Assembly: GCA_024281135.1 (NCBI GenBank)
Contig: JAMXLG010000297.1
Location: 1-28,177, forward strand
DNA: 28,177 bases
Source of the DNA: Vulcanimicrobiia bacterium
Lineage (GTDB): Bacteria; Eremiobacterota; Eremiobacteria; Baltobacterales; Baltobacteraceae
Direction: 5' to 3'
Shown: positions 7,692 through 14,697 of the stretch, piece by piece
Numbering within the stretch: the stretch's first letter is position 1
Layout of the letters: each line of letters opens with the position of its first letter
Notes under the pieces: model-generated
Databases searched by the model: none
What the model was told of the DNA's origin: nothing
What the model saw: only the letters and a program-made list of their open reading frames with translations
Position numbers and translations under genes: made by a program

Positions 7692-10600
7692 TCAGTGAAA
7701 ATTCCGCGGGCGGACGCCGTCCAGGATACCTTCGGCTTCGAATGACCAGACTGCGCGAGCGAGCAGATCGATTGCGCCGGCTTCCTTTTGCAATTTACCC
7801 TCGATGATGAGCGTGTTGCTCATCCGGATCACGCGGCGGAATTTTTCATAGACGTCCGGACGCACGATCACGTTCACGAGACCCGTCTCGTCCTCGAGCG
7901 TCAAAAAGACAAAGCCTTTGGCGGTGCCGGGACGCTGGCGCGTGATGACGAGTCCGCCGACGCGGCAGACGAGATTGTTCGGCATCTCTGCAAGGCGTGC
8001 CGCGGGAATCACGCGCGCCGCTTCCAACTGCGGACGGAAATGTTCGATCGCCTGACCTTGCGTCGTCACGCCGGTCGACCATAGATCGAACGCTGTTTCT
8101 TGTTTTGGCTTGAGCGGTTTGAAATGGACATCCGGCTCGTCCATATCCATTAAACGTCCGAGTTCACCGCGTGCCTCTCGCTCATCGAGCGCGCGTAACG
8201 CCCACATTGCGTCGCGCCGTGAGCGGTACCATGGCGAAAACGCGCCGGCCACAGCAAGATTCTCAATCGCTTCTTTTTCAAGCTGCGTACGTTTGGCAAA
8301 ATCGAGCAAATCCACAAATGTTCCACGGCGTAATGCCTCCTCCAGACGTTCCTTCTGCCCTTCACCGAGCCCGCGCACTAAATGAAAGCCAAGGCGTAAA
8401 CCTCCGTCCGGCTCGACGAACGACCAATACTCGCTTGCGTTGACTTCAATCGGTTTGATGACGACGCCATGACGTCGCGCGTCATTGACGAGCACTTCGG
8501 TCGAATAAAATCCCATCGGCTGCACGTTCAAAATCGCCGCGCAAAAGATCGCGGGATAATGACACTTCACGTACGCCGATGCATATGCGAGCAATGCAAA
8601 GCTCGCGGCGTGCGATTCCGGGAAGCCGTAATCCGCAAAGCCTTCGAGCATGTGGAATAATTGCTCGGCAGCGGTGCGATCGATACCGTTGGCGACCATG
8701 CCTTCAACGAGCTTCGGATAAATCTCGCGCATGCGTTCGTGCGAACGTTTGTGGCCCATTGCGCGGCGGAGTTTGTCGGCTTCGCCTGGAGAAAAGCCGG
8801 CGGCTTCGATTGCCATGCGCATGCCTTGCTCTTGAAACAACGGCACGCCGAGGGTTCGTTCGAGCACCGGCTTTAGTTTCGGATGCGGATAGGTTACGGG
8901 TTCCATTCCCGAGCGGCGGCGCAGGAACGGGTGAATCATCTGTCCTTGGATGGGCCCCGGGCGGATGATTGCGACTTGCATCACGATATCGTAAAAACAC
9001 GTGGGCTTCATCCGCGGCAACATCGACTGCTGCGCCCGCGATTCGATTTGGAACACACCGATCGTATCCGCCCGCGAAATCATTTCGTATGTTGGTTTAT
9101 CGTCGGGTGGGATTGTGTGGAGTGCGAGCTGTTGTAGTCCCGTGTCATCCTGAGCTTGTCGAAGGATCGAATCGTGCGATTGATTTAAGGCGATCCTTCG
9201 ACTACGGCGTTCCGCGCCTTCGCTCAGGATGACACGTTCGTGCAGTGAGAACGCTTCGCGTAAGAGTGAGAGCATGCCGAGGCCGAGCAAGTCGATTTTG
9301 ATGAGGCCGAGTTCTTGGAGATCGTCTTTGTCCCACTGGATGATCGTGCGGTCTTTCATCGTCGCCCATTCAACCGGCGCGACACGCACGAGCGGATCGC
9401 GTGTGATGACCATGCCGCCGGAGTGGATGCCCATGTGGCGCGGGAAGCCGTCGATTCGGCGGCAGAACGCGTAGAGACGTTCGCCAAGAATGCCGCTTAC
9501 CGGGGAGGCGACGTTCGGCTCCGGATCTGCCCCGTAATCTTGCCCACGAAAGCCGTAGAGATAATGATCGGTTTGTCCCGGTTCCAGACGCGACGCACGT
9601 GCGTTCGAACCGGTATCGAGATCGCGGCGCTTTTGCACCGATTCCGGTTGTTCCGTTACGACGAGATCCGGTTGGCCCGTTGCGCCTGCAAGTGATTCGC
9701 GTGCATCGAATTCGCGAACGACGGCGTCGACTTGCGCGAGCGTGAGTCCGAGGGCTTTGCCGACGTCGCGAAGCGCCGAACGCGTGCGGAACGTCACCAC
9801 TTCCGCCGCCATCGCAGCGTTGCCGCGGCCGTAGCGATCGTAGACGTACTGGATGACCTTCTCGCGGTCTTGGTGCGCGAAGTCGATGTCGATGTCGGGA
9901 ATCTCTTGACGTTCTTCGGACATGAAGCGTTCGAAGAGCAGATTCATTCCGATCGGATCGACGGCGGTGATGCCGAGCGCATAGCAGACGGCGGAGTTTG
10001 CAGCGGAACCGCGTCCTTGACAGAGGACGCCGAAGCGGTTCGCGGCTTGCACGATGTCCCACACGATAAGGAAATAGCCGGCGAGATCCATTTTTGCGAT
10101 GATGCCGAGCTCGTATTCGAGTTGGCGCTCAACGTTCGGCGCAACCGGCGAACCGTAGCGGTCGACGGCGCCCTTATAGACGAGTTCGCGCAGATACGTC
10201 TGTCGCGTGTACCCGTCAGGAACGGGAAAGAGCGGAAATTGGCCGGTAAGGCGTTCGAGCCTGAACGCGCAGCGTTCCGCGATGGCGAGCGTGGCATCGA
10301 TGGCCTCGGGATGCGCGGCGAAGAGCTTGCGCATCGCGGCCGCCGATTTGAGATGGTATTCGGCATTCGGGCGCAGCCGATGTTGCGCGCGCGCTTCTTC
10401 AAGCGTGATCGTTTCTTTGACGCACGCCAGCACGTCGGCGAGCGGCGCCTCTCCGCGGCACGCGTAGGCAACGGCGTTCGTCGCAACGTATGGAATCTTC
10501 AAGCGCCGCGCGAGCGCAATGAGTTCCTCGTTCATCGCCGCATCGTCGACGGTGAGATGCTGTTGGAGTTCGAGATACACCCGTTCGCCGAAGAGCGCTC

Positions 10601-11033
10601 GGAGTGACGCGGCACGTTGTACGTCGAGCGTGCGCGTGAGAAGCACGAGGCCGTCGCTACGTCCGTCGAAATCATCGATCCGCAGACGCGCGTCGCCTTT
10701 GCTTCCCCGCATCTGCGCGGTCGAAATCAACTCGCAGCAATTCGCATATCCTTGCGCGTTTTCGACAAGCACGACAGCTCGCGTTTTATCTTCGAAGGTC
10801 AGTTCGCTCCCGATGATCGCATGAACACCGGCTTGCCGTGCGGCGGACGCAAACCGCACACTGCCGTAGAGACCATCACGATCGGTAAGCGCAAGCGCAT
10901 GCAGTCCTATCTCGCCGGCTCGTTCGACTAGTTCTTCCGGATGAGATGCGCCTTCGAGGAAGGTGAAGTTCGACCAGCTATGCAGTTCCGCGTAGCCTCG
11001 GTTTAGTGCCACGTTCGGTATGTCGCACGACAT
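7692..11033 (-). CDS. dnaE2: Error-prone DNA polymerase DnaE2 (ImuC)
   Basis: DnaE2 is the catalytic C-family polymerase of the ImuA-ImuB-DnaE2 translesion mutasome. It has an N-terminal PHP domain (from YAELHSWSNFTFLEGASHPEEL), with the second metal His replaced by Trp as is usual for degenerate DnaE2 PHP sites. The palm follows with GRGSAAN (about 340) and the catalytic PDIDIDF aspartates (about 380-384), then GVFQIESRAQ, helix-hairpin-helix and OB regions, and the typical ending RPRNFH. The start ATG at 11033 gives 1113 aa; the open frame runs further to 11420 but only through the foldback element and an upstream gene. The start codon has no good Shine-Dalgarno sequence and lies inside the left foldback arm. 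Residues about 599-631 encode an inserted palindromic repeat, and about 448-511 are an unusual extra segment. Confidence 0.96.
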   Translation of the reverse strand: MSCDIPNVALNRGYAELHSWSNFTFLEGASHPEELVERAGEIGLHALALTDRDGLYGSVRFASAARQAGVHAIIGSELTFEDKTRAVVLVENAQGYANCCELISTAQMRGSKGDARLRIDDFDGRSDGLVLLTRTLDVQRAASLRALFGERVYLELQQHLTVDDAAMNEELIALARRLKIPYVATNAVAYACRGEAPLADVLACVKETITLEEARAQHRLRPNAEYHLKSAAAMRKLFAAHPEAIDATLAIAERCAFRLERLTGQFPLFPVPDGYTRQTYLRELVYKGAVDRYGSPVAPNVERQLEYELGIIAKMDLAGYFLIVWDIVQAANRFGVLCQGRGSAANSAVCYALGITAVDPIGMNLLFERFMSEERQEIPDIDIDFAHQDREKVIQYVYDRYGRGNAAMAAEVVTFRTRSALRDVGKALGLTLAQVDAVVREFDARESLAGATGQPDLVVTEQPESVQKRRDLDTGSNARASRLEPGQTDHYLYGFRGQDYGADPEPNVASPVSGILGERLYAFCRRIDGFPRHMGIHSGGMVITRDPLVRVAPVEWATMKDRTIIQWDKDDLQELGLIKIDLLGLGMLSLLREAFSLHERVILSEGAERRSRRIALNQSHDSILRQAQDDTGLQQLALHTIPPDDKPTYEMISRADTIGVFQIESRAQQSMLPRMKPTCFYDIVMQVAIIRPGPIQGQMIHPFLRRRSGMEPVTYPHPKLKPVLERTLGVPLFQEQGMRMAIEAAGFSPGEADKLRRAMGHKRSHERMREIYPKLVEGMVANGIDRTAAEQLFHMLEGFADYGFPESHAASFALLAYASAYVKCHYPAIFCAAILNVQPMGFYSTEVLVNDARRHGVVIKPIEVNASEYWSFVEPDGGLRLGFHLVRGLGEGQKERLEEALRRGTFVDLLDFAKRTQLEKEAIENLAVAGAFSPWYRSRRDAMWALRALDEREARGELGRLMDMDEPDVHFKPLKPKQETAFDLWSTGVTTQGQAIEHFRPQLEAARVIPAARLAEMPNNLVCRVGGLVITRQRPGTAKGFVFLTLEDETGLVNVIVRPDVYEKFRRVIRMSNTLIIEGKLQKEAGAIDLLARAVWSFEAEGILDGVRPRNFH
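9141..9236. repeat. REP-like palindromic element inserted in frame in dnaE2
   Basis: Outer arms CGTGTCATCCTGAGC (9141-9155) and GCTCAGGATGACACG (9222-9236) are perfect inverted repeats. Inner arms GTCGAAGGATCG (9158-9169) and CGATCCTTCGAC (9191-9202) are also perfect. A small hairpin, AATCG-TG-CGATT, sits at 9170-9181. The string TCATCCTGAGC with a GAAGGATC partner resembles a palindromic repeat I recall as widespread in bacterial genomes, usually between genes. Here it is 96 bp, a multiple of three, with no stop on the minus strand, and adds about 32 residues including SILRQAQDD to DnaE2 in a loop between the palm segment and GVFQIES. Confidence 0.9.
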
Positions 11034-11170
11034 GATCCGGCGAGGGATTTTTCGTCGAGGCGAGGCGCGAAGAAGGAGCAACGCCGTAGCGTTGTGACTG
11101 ATGAGCAACGAAGCATCCGGCGAAAAAGTCCCGTTGGGCATGTCGTGCGACATACCGAATGTGGCACTAA
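11003..11170 (+). repeat. Long foldback element, copy 2, over the dnaE2 start
   Basis: Arms 11003-11034 and 11139-11170 pair over 32 bp with a single G:T. After a 9x6 internal loop, 11044-11057 pairs with 11118-11132 with one bulge and one G:T. The tip hairpin CAACGC-CGTA-GCGTTG is at 11079-11094 and differs from copy 1 by two compensatory base-pair changes. The left arm contains the dnaE2 ATG and its first ten codons. The right arm is an inverted copy that would encode MSCDIPNVAL again on the plus strand, and it contains the stop codon of the upstream T5orf172-like gene. Both neighbouring genes run on the minus strand. Confidence 0.88.
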
Positions 11171-11658
11171 CGGCGTAGCCACGCGCAGAGCATGCGCAGG
11201 TCGAGGTTTTTGAACAGCTGATCGCATTCCGGAGAGCAGAGGTGAAGAGCGCGCAATCGGGCACGGATGCGCTCGCGCTCTTGCGCAAATGCGGCGTCGA
11301 TTGCGGGCGAAGCAAGAAATTGCTCGTTTTGCATCCGTAGATGCGCGAATCGTTTGTGCAGCTCGCGTTCCCTCTGCGGCTCGCCGACGAAACACGCGCG
11401 CAAGCGCAAGTGTGTCCCATAGCGATAGTTGCCTTTGATCTCTCGAATGCGGCGCATCGGATGTTCCGAAAAGCCGATTTTTACGCTCTCGGTTTTTGAA
11501 TCGCGCAATTCGAGCAAGTAGACGAAGCCGTAATTATAGCCGGCGAGTTCTTCCAGCGGCGAGAGCATGTGGTTCGTTCGCGTAATTTCGCCGCTGCGCA
11601 GCCATGCCGAAGCAACGCGTTGGAACGTCTCGCAGGCGCTTTGCCCGACTTCAATCAT
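11167..11658 (-). CDS. T5orf172/MUG113-type GIY-YIG-like nuclease domain protein
   Basis: The core (about residues 42-115 of 163) reads GFVYLLEL, KIGFSEHPMRRIREI, FVGEPQRERELHKRFAHLR and EQFLAS. This matches the T5orf172/MUG113 branch of the GIY-YIG superfamily: VY/KIG strands, an Arg-containing helix, and the ExxLHxxF helix with a final E-W/F. The C-terminal 45 residues are Arg-rich and of unknown role. The ATG at 11658 overlaps the imuB stop; a GTG at 11667 or an ATG at 11568 are alternatives. It sits between imuB and dnaE2, and its stop codon is within the right foldback arm. A DNA-binding or nicking role in lesion tolerance is possible but not shown. Confidence 0.78.
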   Translation of the reverse strand: MIEVGQSACETFQRVASAWLRSGEITRTNHMLSPLEELAGYNYGFVYLLELRDSKTESVKIGFSEHPMRRIREIKGNYRYGTHLRLRACFVGEPQRERELHKRFAHLRMQNEQFLASPAIDAAFAQERERIRARLRALHLCSPECDQLFKNLDLRMLCAWLRR

Positions 11659-13102
11659 ACGAGCCACGCAGATACCAATGGTTTCCTTGCCGGTAGATGC
11701 GCCGAACGCTTCCGTCGTCGAGCACGACGTCGTATTCGTCCCTCGTCACTGCGGCCGCAAACCATCCCTCATCGATCCGCCATGGACCCGCGCACTCAAC
11801 AACGGCATGTCCGTTTACAACGGACGGCTCGCCCCGCGCAACCGTCACGTTGATCTCCGTCACGTCCAATAGCCGCAACTGCGGAACCATATCGCGGTCG
11901 TCGCGACGCACGAGGGGTGAATATGCCGCTTCGCGTTTGGGTACGGTGAACGGTTCGTAGGTGAAGCGTTCTTCAACCGGATGAGCGTCGCGCGTGCGGG
12001 CGCGGCGCACCGGCTCGCCGAGGAGCGCTTCCAACCGTGCGAGGACGACCGCCACGTTCTGTACGTCGATATCGTCGCTGCGCACGAGCGGCAGCGCTTC
12101 GCCGCCTTCTTCCAATCGAAGCGCGCGCAGCCGCAATCCGCACAGCGGTGCGTCGAACGTCAGGCCTTCCATTTTTGCGCGAACCACATCGAGCATCGCA
12201 CGATCGTTCGCGGTGGGCGCGGCGAGCAGAATTTCGAGGTGCTCGCTGTGACTGTTCTCGAGCTCGACCTCCAGGTCGAGCGCGCTTGCGCGTTTTCCGC
12301 AGCGTTCCAAATCGTCGCAAATACGCGAGAGTAGCACGCGCATCGCAAAGAGCACCGCTTCTTCGCTCTCTGCCGAACCTTCGCCGAACATCGCAGCTTC
12401 GATCGTGACCGCGTGACTGCGTGGAATGAACGAGGTACGATCGATGCCGCGCGCCCATTCATGCCATTGGGCTGCAGCCCGTCCGAACCGGCGCACGAAC
12501 GGACCGTGCGGCAACCGCGCGAGTTCGCCGAGCGTGGAGACGCCGAGCAGATGCAGCCGCTCGTGCGCGTGCGGATCGAGATCGAGCACGTCGAGCGGCA
12601 GCGGCTCCAACCGCACCGCTTCTTCTCCCGGCTCGATTATCGTCGCATCCCCAATCCAGCTCGCCGCGTACGAACAGAAGCGATTCGGACCGGCACCCGT
12701 GCGAAGCGGCAGCTCGAAGCGCGTAAGCACCTCACGGATCTGCGCGCACCATTGCGCAAACGTGCCCGCGATGCCGCGCATATCGAGAAACGCGATGCCT
12801 TCGCGCACGTCGTCGATCAGCGGCGTAACGGCATCGAGCGCATCGAGCATTTCGTTCCATACCGCTCGCGCGCGAACCGGATCGTGCACGGCGACACGCG
12901 CGTTCGACGCGGCCGCTGCCGCTTGCGTGACGGTTTGCCCCACGCGCGCCCCGCATTCACGCGCGCGATCGTCGAGCGCGATCACATGGCCGCGATCGAA
13001 CCGGTCGGCAACGAGCAGCGGGACGTCGTCCGCGACACGACCGCCGCCGAGGGCAACGGCTAACGGATAATCGGGAACGCGCAGACAGATCAGCATCGCC
13101 AT
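11651..13102 (-). CDS. imuB: ImuB, catalytically inactive Y-family polymerase-like protein
   Basis: ImuB is the hub of the mutasome. In characterised systems it binds the beta clamp, ImuA and DnaE2. The 483-aa product keeps the Y-family fold. Where active polymerases have the metal-binding Asp and Ser-x-Asp-Glu, it has CLRVPDYPLAVAL and IAFLDMRGI, so catalysis is not expected. The C-terminus has the family pattern GPWRIDEGW, then YDVVLDDGSVRRIY and the ending GSYD. The ATG at 13102 is followed two codons later by a second ATG (13096) that is better spaced from GAGG, so the true start may be 13096. It lies 9 bp after imuA and overlaps the next gene. Confidence 0.95.
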   Translation of the reverse strand: MAMLICLRVPDYPLAVALGGGRVADDVPLLVADRFDRGHVIALDDRARECGARVGQTVTQAAAAASNARVAVHDPVRARAVWNEMLDALDAVTPLIDDVREGIAFLDMRGIAGTFAQWCAQIREVLTRFELPLRTGAGPNRFCSYAASWIGDATIIEPGEEAVRLEPLPLDVLDLDPHAHERLHLLGVSTLGELARLPHGPFVRRFGRAAAQWHEWARGIDRTSFIPRSHAVTIEAAMFGEGSAESEEAVLFAMRVLLSRICDDLERCGKRASALDLEVELENSHSEHLEILLAAPTANDRAMLDVVRAKMEGLTFDAPLCGLRLRALRLEEGGEALPLVRSDDIDVQNVAVVLARLEALLGEPVRRARTRDAHPVEERFTYEPFTVPKREAAYSPLVRRDDRDMVPQLRLLDVTEINVTVARGEPSVVNGHAVVECAGPWRIDEGWFAAAVTRDEYDVVLDDGSVRRIYRQGNHWYLRGSYD

Positions 13103-13111
13103 CGCCTCAAT

Positions 13112-13813
13112 TCATGCACCGACGGGCTTAAGAAAAGATGAGCGCAGCGAAACGGCTCCGCCGCCACGCGGCGCCGTTTTGTGTTTGCGCAGTTCGGTGC
13201 GCAAGGTAAAGCCGGAGAAACAACCCCACAATCCTCGCGTTCCTCGGATAACTGCGCGCTCGAACATGCACCCTAAACGTACCGTCGCAACGCCGGTAAG
13301 TTCCGCGCTCGCGCGGCCCGCGATAACGACAAGCACGGCGCCGGCACGATGCGCGAGCGTAGCAAGACGTGCCCACACAGCAGCACGTAACGCGGGAGCC
13401 CCCATCACAATGACGCGCGCCACGCGAGAGCGCAAAATAAGATCGACGGCCCTTGCAATACCGACGGGGGTTTTGGCCGGTACGACGAGCAGGCGGTCGA
13501 GACGAACGCCGGCATCTTCAAGCGCCGGCGGGTAGAGTTCACCGTCGTCGATAACGGCGCCGAGACCGTGACGCGTGACTTGCGCCAAAAGCGCGGCGGC
13601 GATGCTCCATCGCCCGGCGCTGCCGAGGCCCTCGAGTGTGACGATCGACCCTAGCGGGAATCCGCCTCCAAGCAGGCAATCGAGTGACTCGATCCCACTC
13701 TTGACCACCCGGTCTACGGCCGCGCCGACCGCGCCGGGAGCGGCATGAAGGCGTCCTTTGAGCTCTTCAAAAAGCTCGTTTCGGCGTTGCGGGAGCGCGG
13801 CTGCGGGAAGCAT
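13112..13813 (-). CDS. imuA: ImuA-like RecA-fold protein of the SOS mutasome
   Basis: ImuA is a RecA-like accessory protein of the mutasome. The 233-aa product has the RecA-core pattern: SGIESLDCLLGGGFPLGSIVTLEG, a degenerate Walker A (GSAGRWS, with Arg in place of Lys), the strand LGAVIDDGELYPPALEDAGV, then LLVVPAK and the Walker B-like RVIVMGAP. ATP hydrolysis is doubtful. The C-terminal tail is rich in Arg, Lys and Gly. The ATG at 13813 is only 8 bases from a -10 box, so the mRNA may be leaderless. It is first in the order imuA-imuB-T5orf172-dnaE2, under a perfect LexA box. Confidence 0.9.
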   Translation of the reverse strand: MLPAAALPQRRNELFEELKGRLHAAPGAVGAAVDRVVKSGIESLDCLLGGGFPLGSIVTLEGLGSAGRWSIAAALLAQVTRHGLGAVIDDGELYPPALEDAGVRLDRLLVVPAKTPVGIARAVDLILRSRVARVIVMGAPALRAAVWARLATLAHRAGAVLVVIAGRASAELTGVATVRLGCMFERAVIRGTRGLWGCFSGFTLRTELRKHKTAPRGGGAVSLRSSFLKPVGA

Positions 13814-13821
13814 GGGTGATC

Positions 13822-13850
13822 ATCCTAATCGAACATATGTTCGATGTCAA
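13822..13850 (-). promoter_or_regulatory. imuA promoter (TTGACA-N17-TAGGAT), probably leaderless
   Basis: On the minus strand a perfect -35 TTGACA (13850-13845) is followed by exactly 17 bp and TAGGAT (13827-13822). Only 8 nt separate the -10 from the imuA ATG, so transcription should start at or within a few bases of the start codon. The spacer is filled by the LexA box. Confidence 0.8.
13830..13843. promoter_or_regulatory. LexA (SOS) box
   Basis: CGAACATATGTTCG is a perfect 14-bp palindrome matching the Gram-positive-type LexA consensus CGAAC-N4-GTTCG. It sits between the -35 and -10 of the imuA promoter, where bound LexA would block RNA polymerase. It is also 18 bp upstream of the divergent CHAD gene. 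Confidence 0.92.
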
Positions 13851-13861
13851 CAGGGGGTCTA

Positions 13862-14245
13862 ATGGCGGACGATCGCGTCGTGGCGTGGGCCAAAACCCTA
13901 GGTAGCGCCGAGATCCGGGCCTTCATGCAGGCACGGCGCCGGTTTTTGAAACGCCCGTCGGCAAAGCATCTCCACGATCTGCGTATGGCGGCCCGGCGGC
14001 TTCGTTCGTTCTTCGAAGACTTCCGCGATGTCGTTACTGCCCGGCGCGGCAAGCGCTTGCGCCGTTTGATCGCCGTCACGGGTGAGGCACGCGACGCTGT
14101 CGTGTTGCGTAAGACGCTGCGCAACGCGCTCGAGCGGCGCGAACGGCGCGAAGGACGGTTGATTCTTCGCAGCCTGCGCGTGCGCGAACGCGACTGCTTT
14201 ACTCGCGTACGCCAGTTGCTCGTGAAGTTGCGGTATCCGGCATGA
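13862..14245 (+). CDS. CHAD-domain protein, N-terminal half
   Basis: The 127-aa, strongly basic protein matches the first half of a CHAD domain (conserved histidine alpha-helical, polyphosphate-associated). It carries KHLHDLRMAARRLRSFFEDF and then LRRLIAVTGEARDAVVLRKTL. CHAD proteins normally have two such four-helix units in one chain of about 250 or more residues. The ATG at 13862 is preferred because AGGGGG lies 4 bases upstream; an in-frame ATG at 13844 starts just after the SOS box. It overlaps the next gene by 4 bp (ATGA). The 48-bp gap to divergent imuA holds the LexA box, so SOS control of this pair is possible. Confidence 0.82.
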   Translation: MADDRVVAWAKTLGSAEIRAFMQARRRFLKRPSAKHLHDLRMAARRLRSFFEDFRDVVTARRGKRLRRLIAVTGEARDAVVLRKTLRNALERRERREGRLILRSLRVRERDCFTRVRQLLVKLRYPA

Positions 14246-14697
14246 AGGCACGCAACATCGATTTAACGGTTGCGTGCGGCGTCGACGATGCGATGCGGCG
14301 AATTGCAATCGTTCGTTTCGCGGAACTACTCACGCTTGCACCCTCGCTGCGTACGCATCGCGCGCGCGACTTGCACGACCTCCGCATTGCATGCAAACGG
14401 CTGCGCTACGCACTCGAACGGTTTACGTCGAAAGAGCCATCATTGCTCGAAGCAGCGAGCCGGCTCTCGCAATTGCAAGAAGCACTCGGTCATTGGCACG
14501 ACCGAGAGACGCTACTGACGATGGTTTCCGCCATGCAACTCACCTCGCGTCGCATTGCAACGGAACGCGACGATGCGCTCTCGCGCGCAAACGCCTTATG
14601 GCGCGATGCGTTCGCGACATACGGCCCGTTTGAGGGCCTGATGCGTTTTACGGGATTAGGCTACGGCTTGGGCGACGGTGAAGCGACGGGCGCCTGA
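14242..14697 (+). CDS. CHAD-domain protein, C-terminal half
   Basis: The 151-aa basic protein carries the second CHAD signature, RDLHDLRIACKRLRYALERF, followed by LSQLQEALGHWHDRETLLTMV, typical of the C-terminal half of the domain. ATGA overlap with the first-half gene implies translational coupling and a two-chain CHAD. A single -1 frameshift, real or from sequencing, would join the two into one ordinary-length protein. The last 37 bp overlap the 3' end of the convergent secreted-protein gene. Confidence 0.82.
   Translation: MKARNIDLTVACGVDDAMRRIAIVRFAELLTLAPSLRTHRARDLHDLRIACKRLRYALERFTSKEPSLLEAASRLSQLQEALGHWHDRETLLTMVSAMQLTSRRIATERDDALSRANALWRDAFATYGPFEGLMRFTGLGYGLGDGEATGA

Noticed and set aside
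7817..7840. Third possible foldback core (TTGCTCATCCGGATCAC)
   Set aside because: Only a short stretch resembles the core, it lies in conserved DnaE2 coding sequence and has no pairing arms.
11094..11128. Hammerhead-ribozyme-like strings CTGATGAG and GGCGAAA in the foldback core
   Set aside because: The spacing is right, but the bases flanking the supposed cleavage site and the CTGATGA motif cannot form stem I, stem II would have only two pairs, and copy 1 has CCGATGA, breaking the invariant core.
11034..11420. Extended dnaE2 reading frame upstream of 11033
   Set aside because: It runs through the foldback element and out of frame across the T5orf172-like gene; family similarity begins right after MSCDIPNVALNRG.
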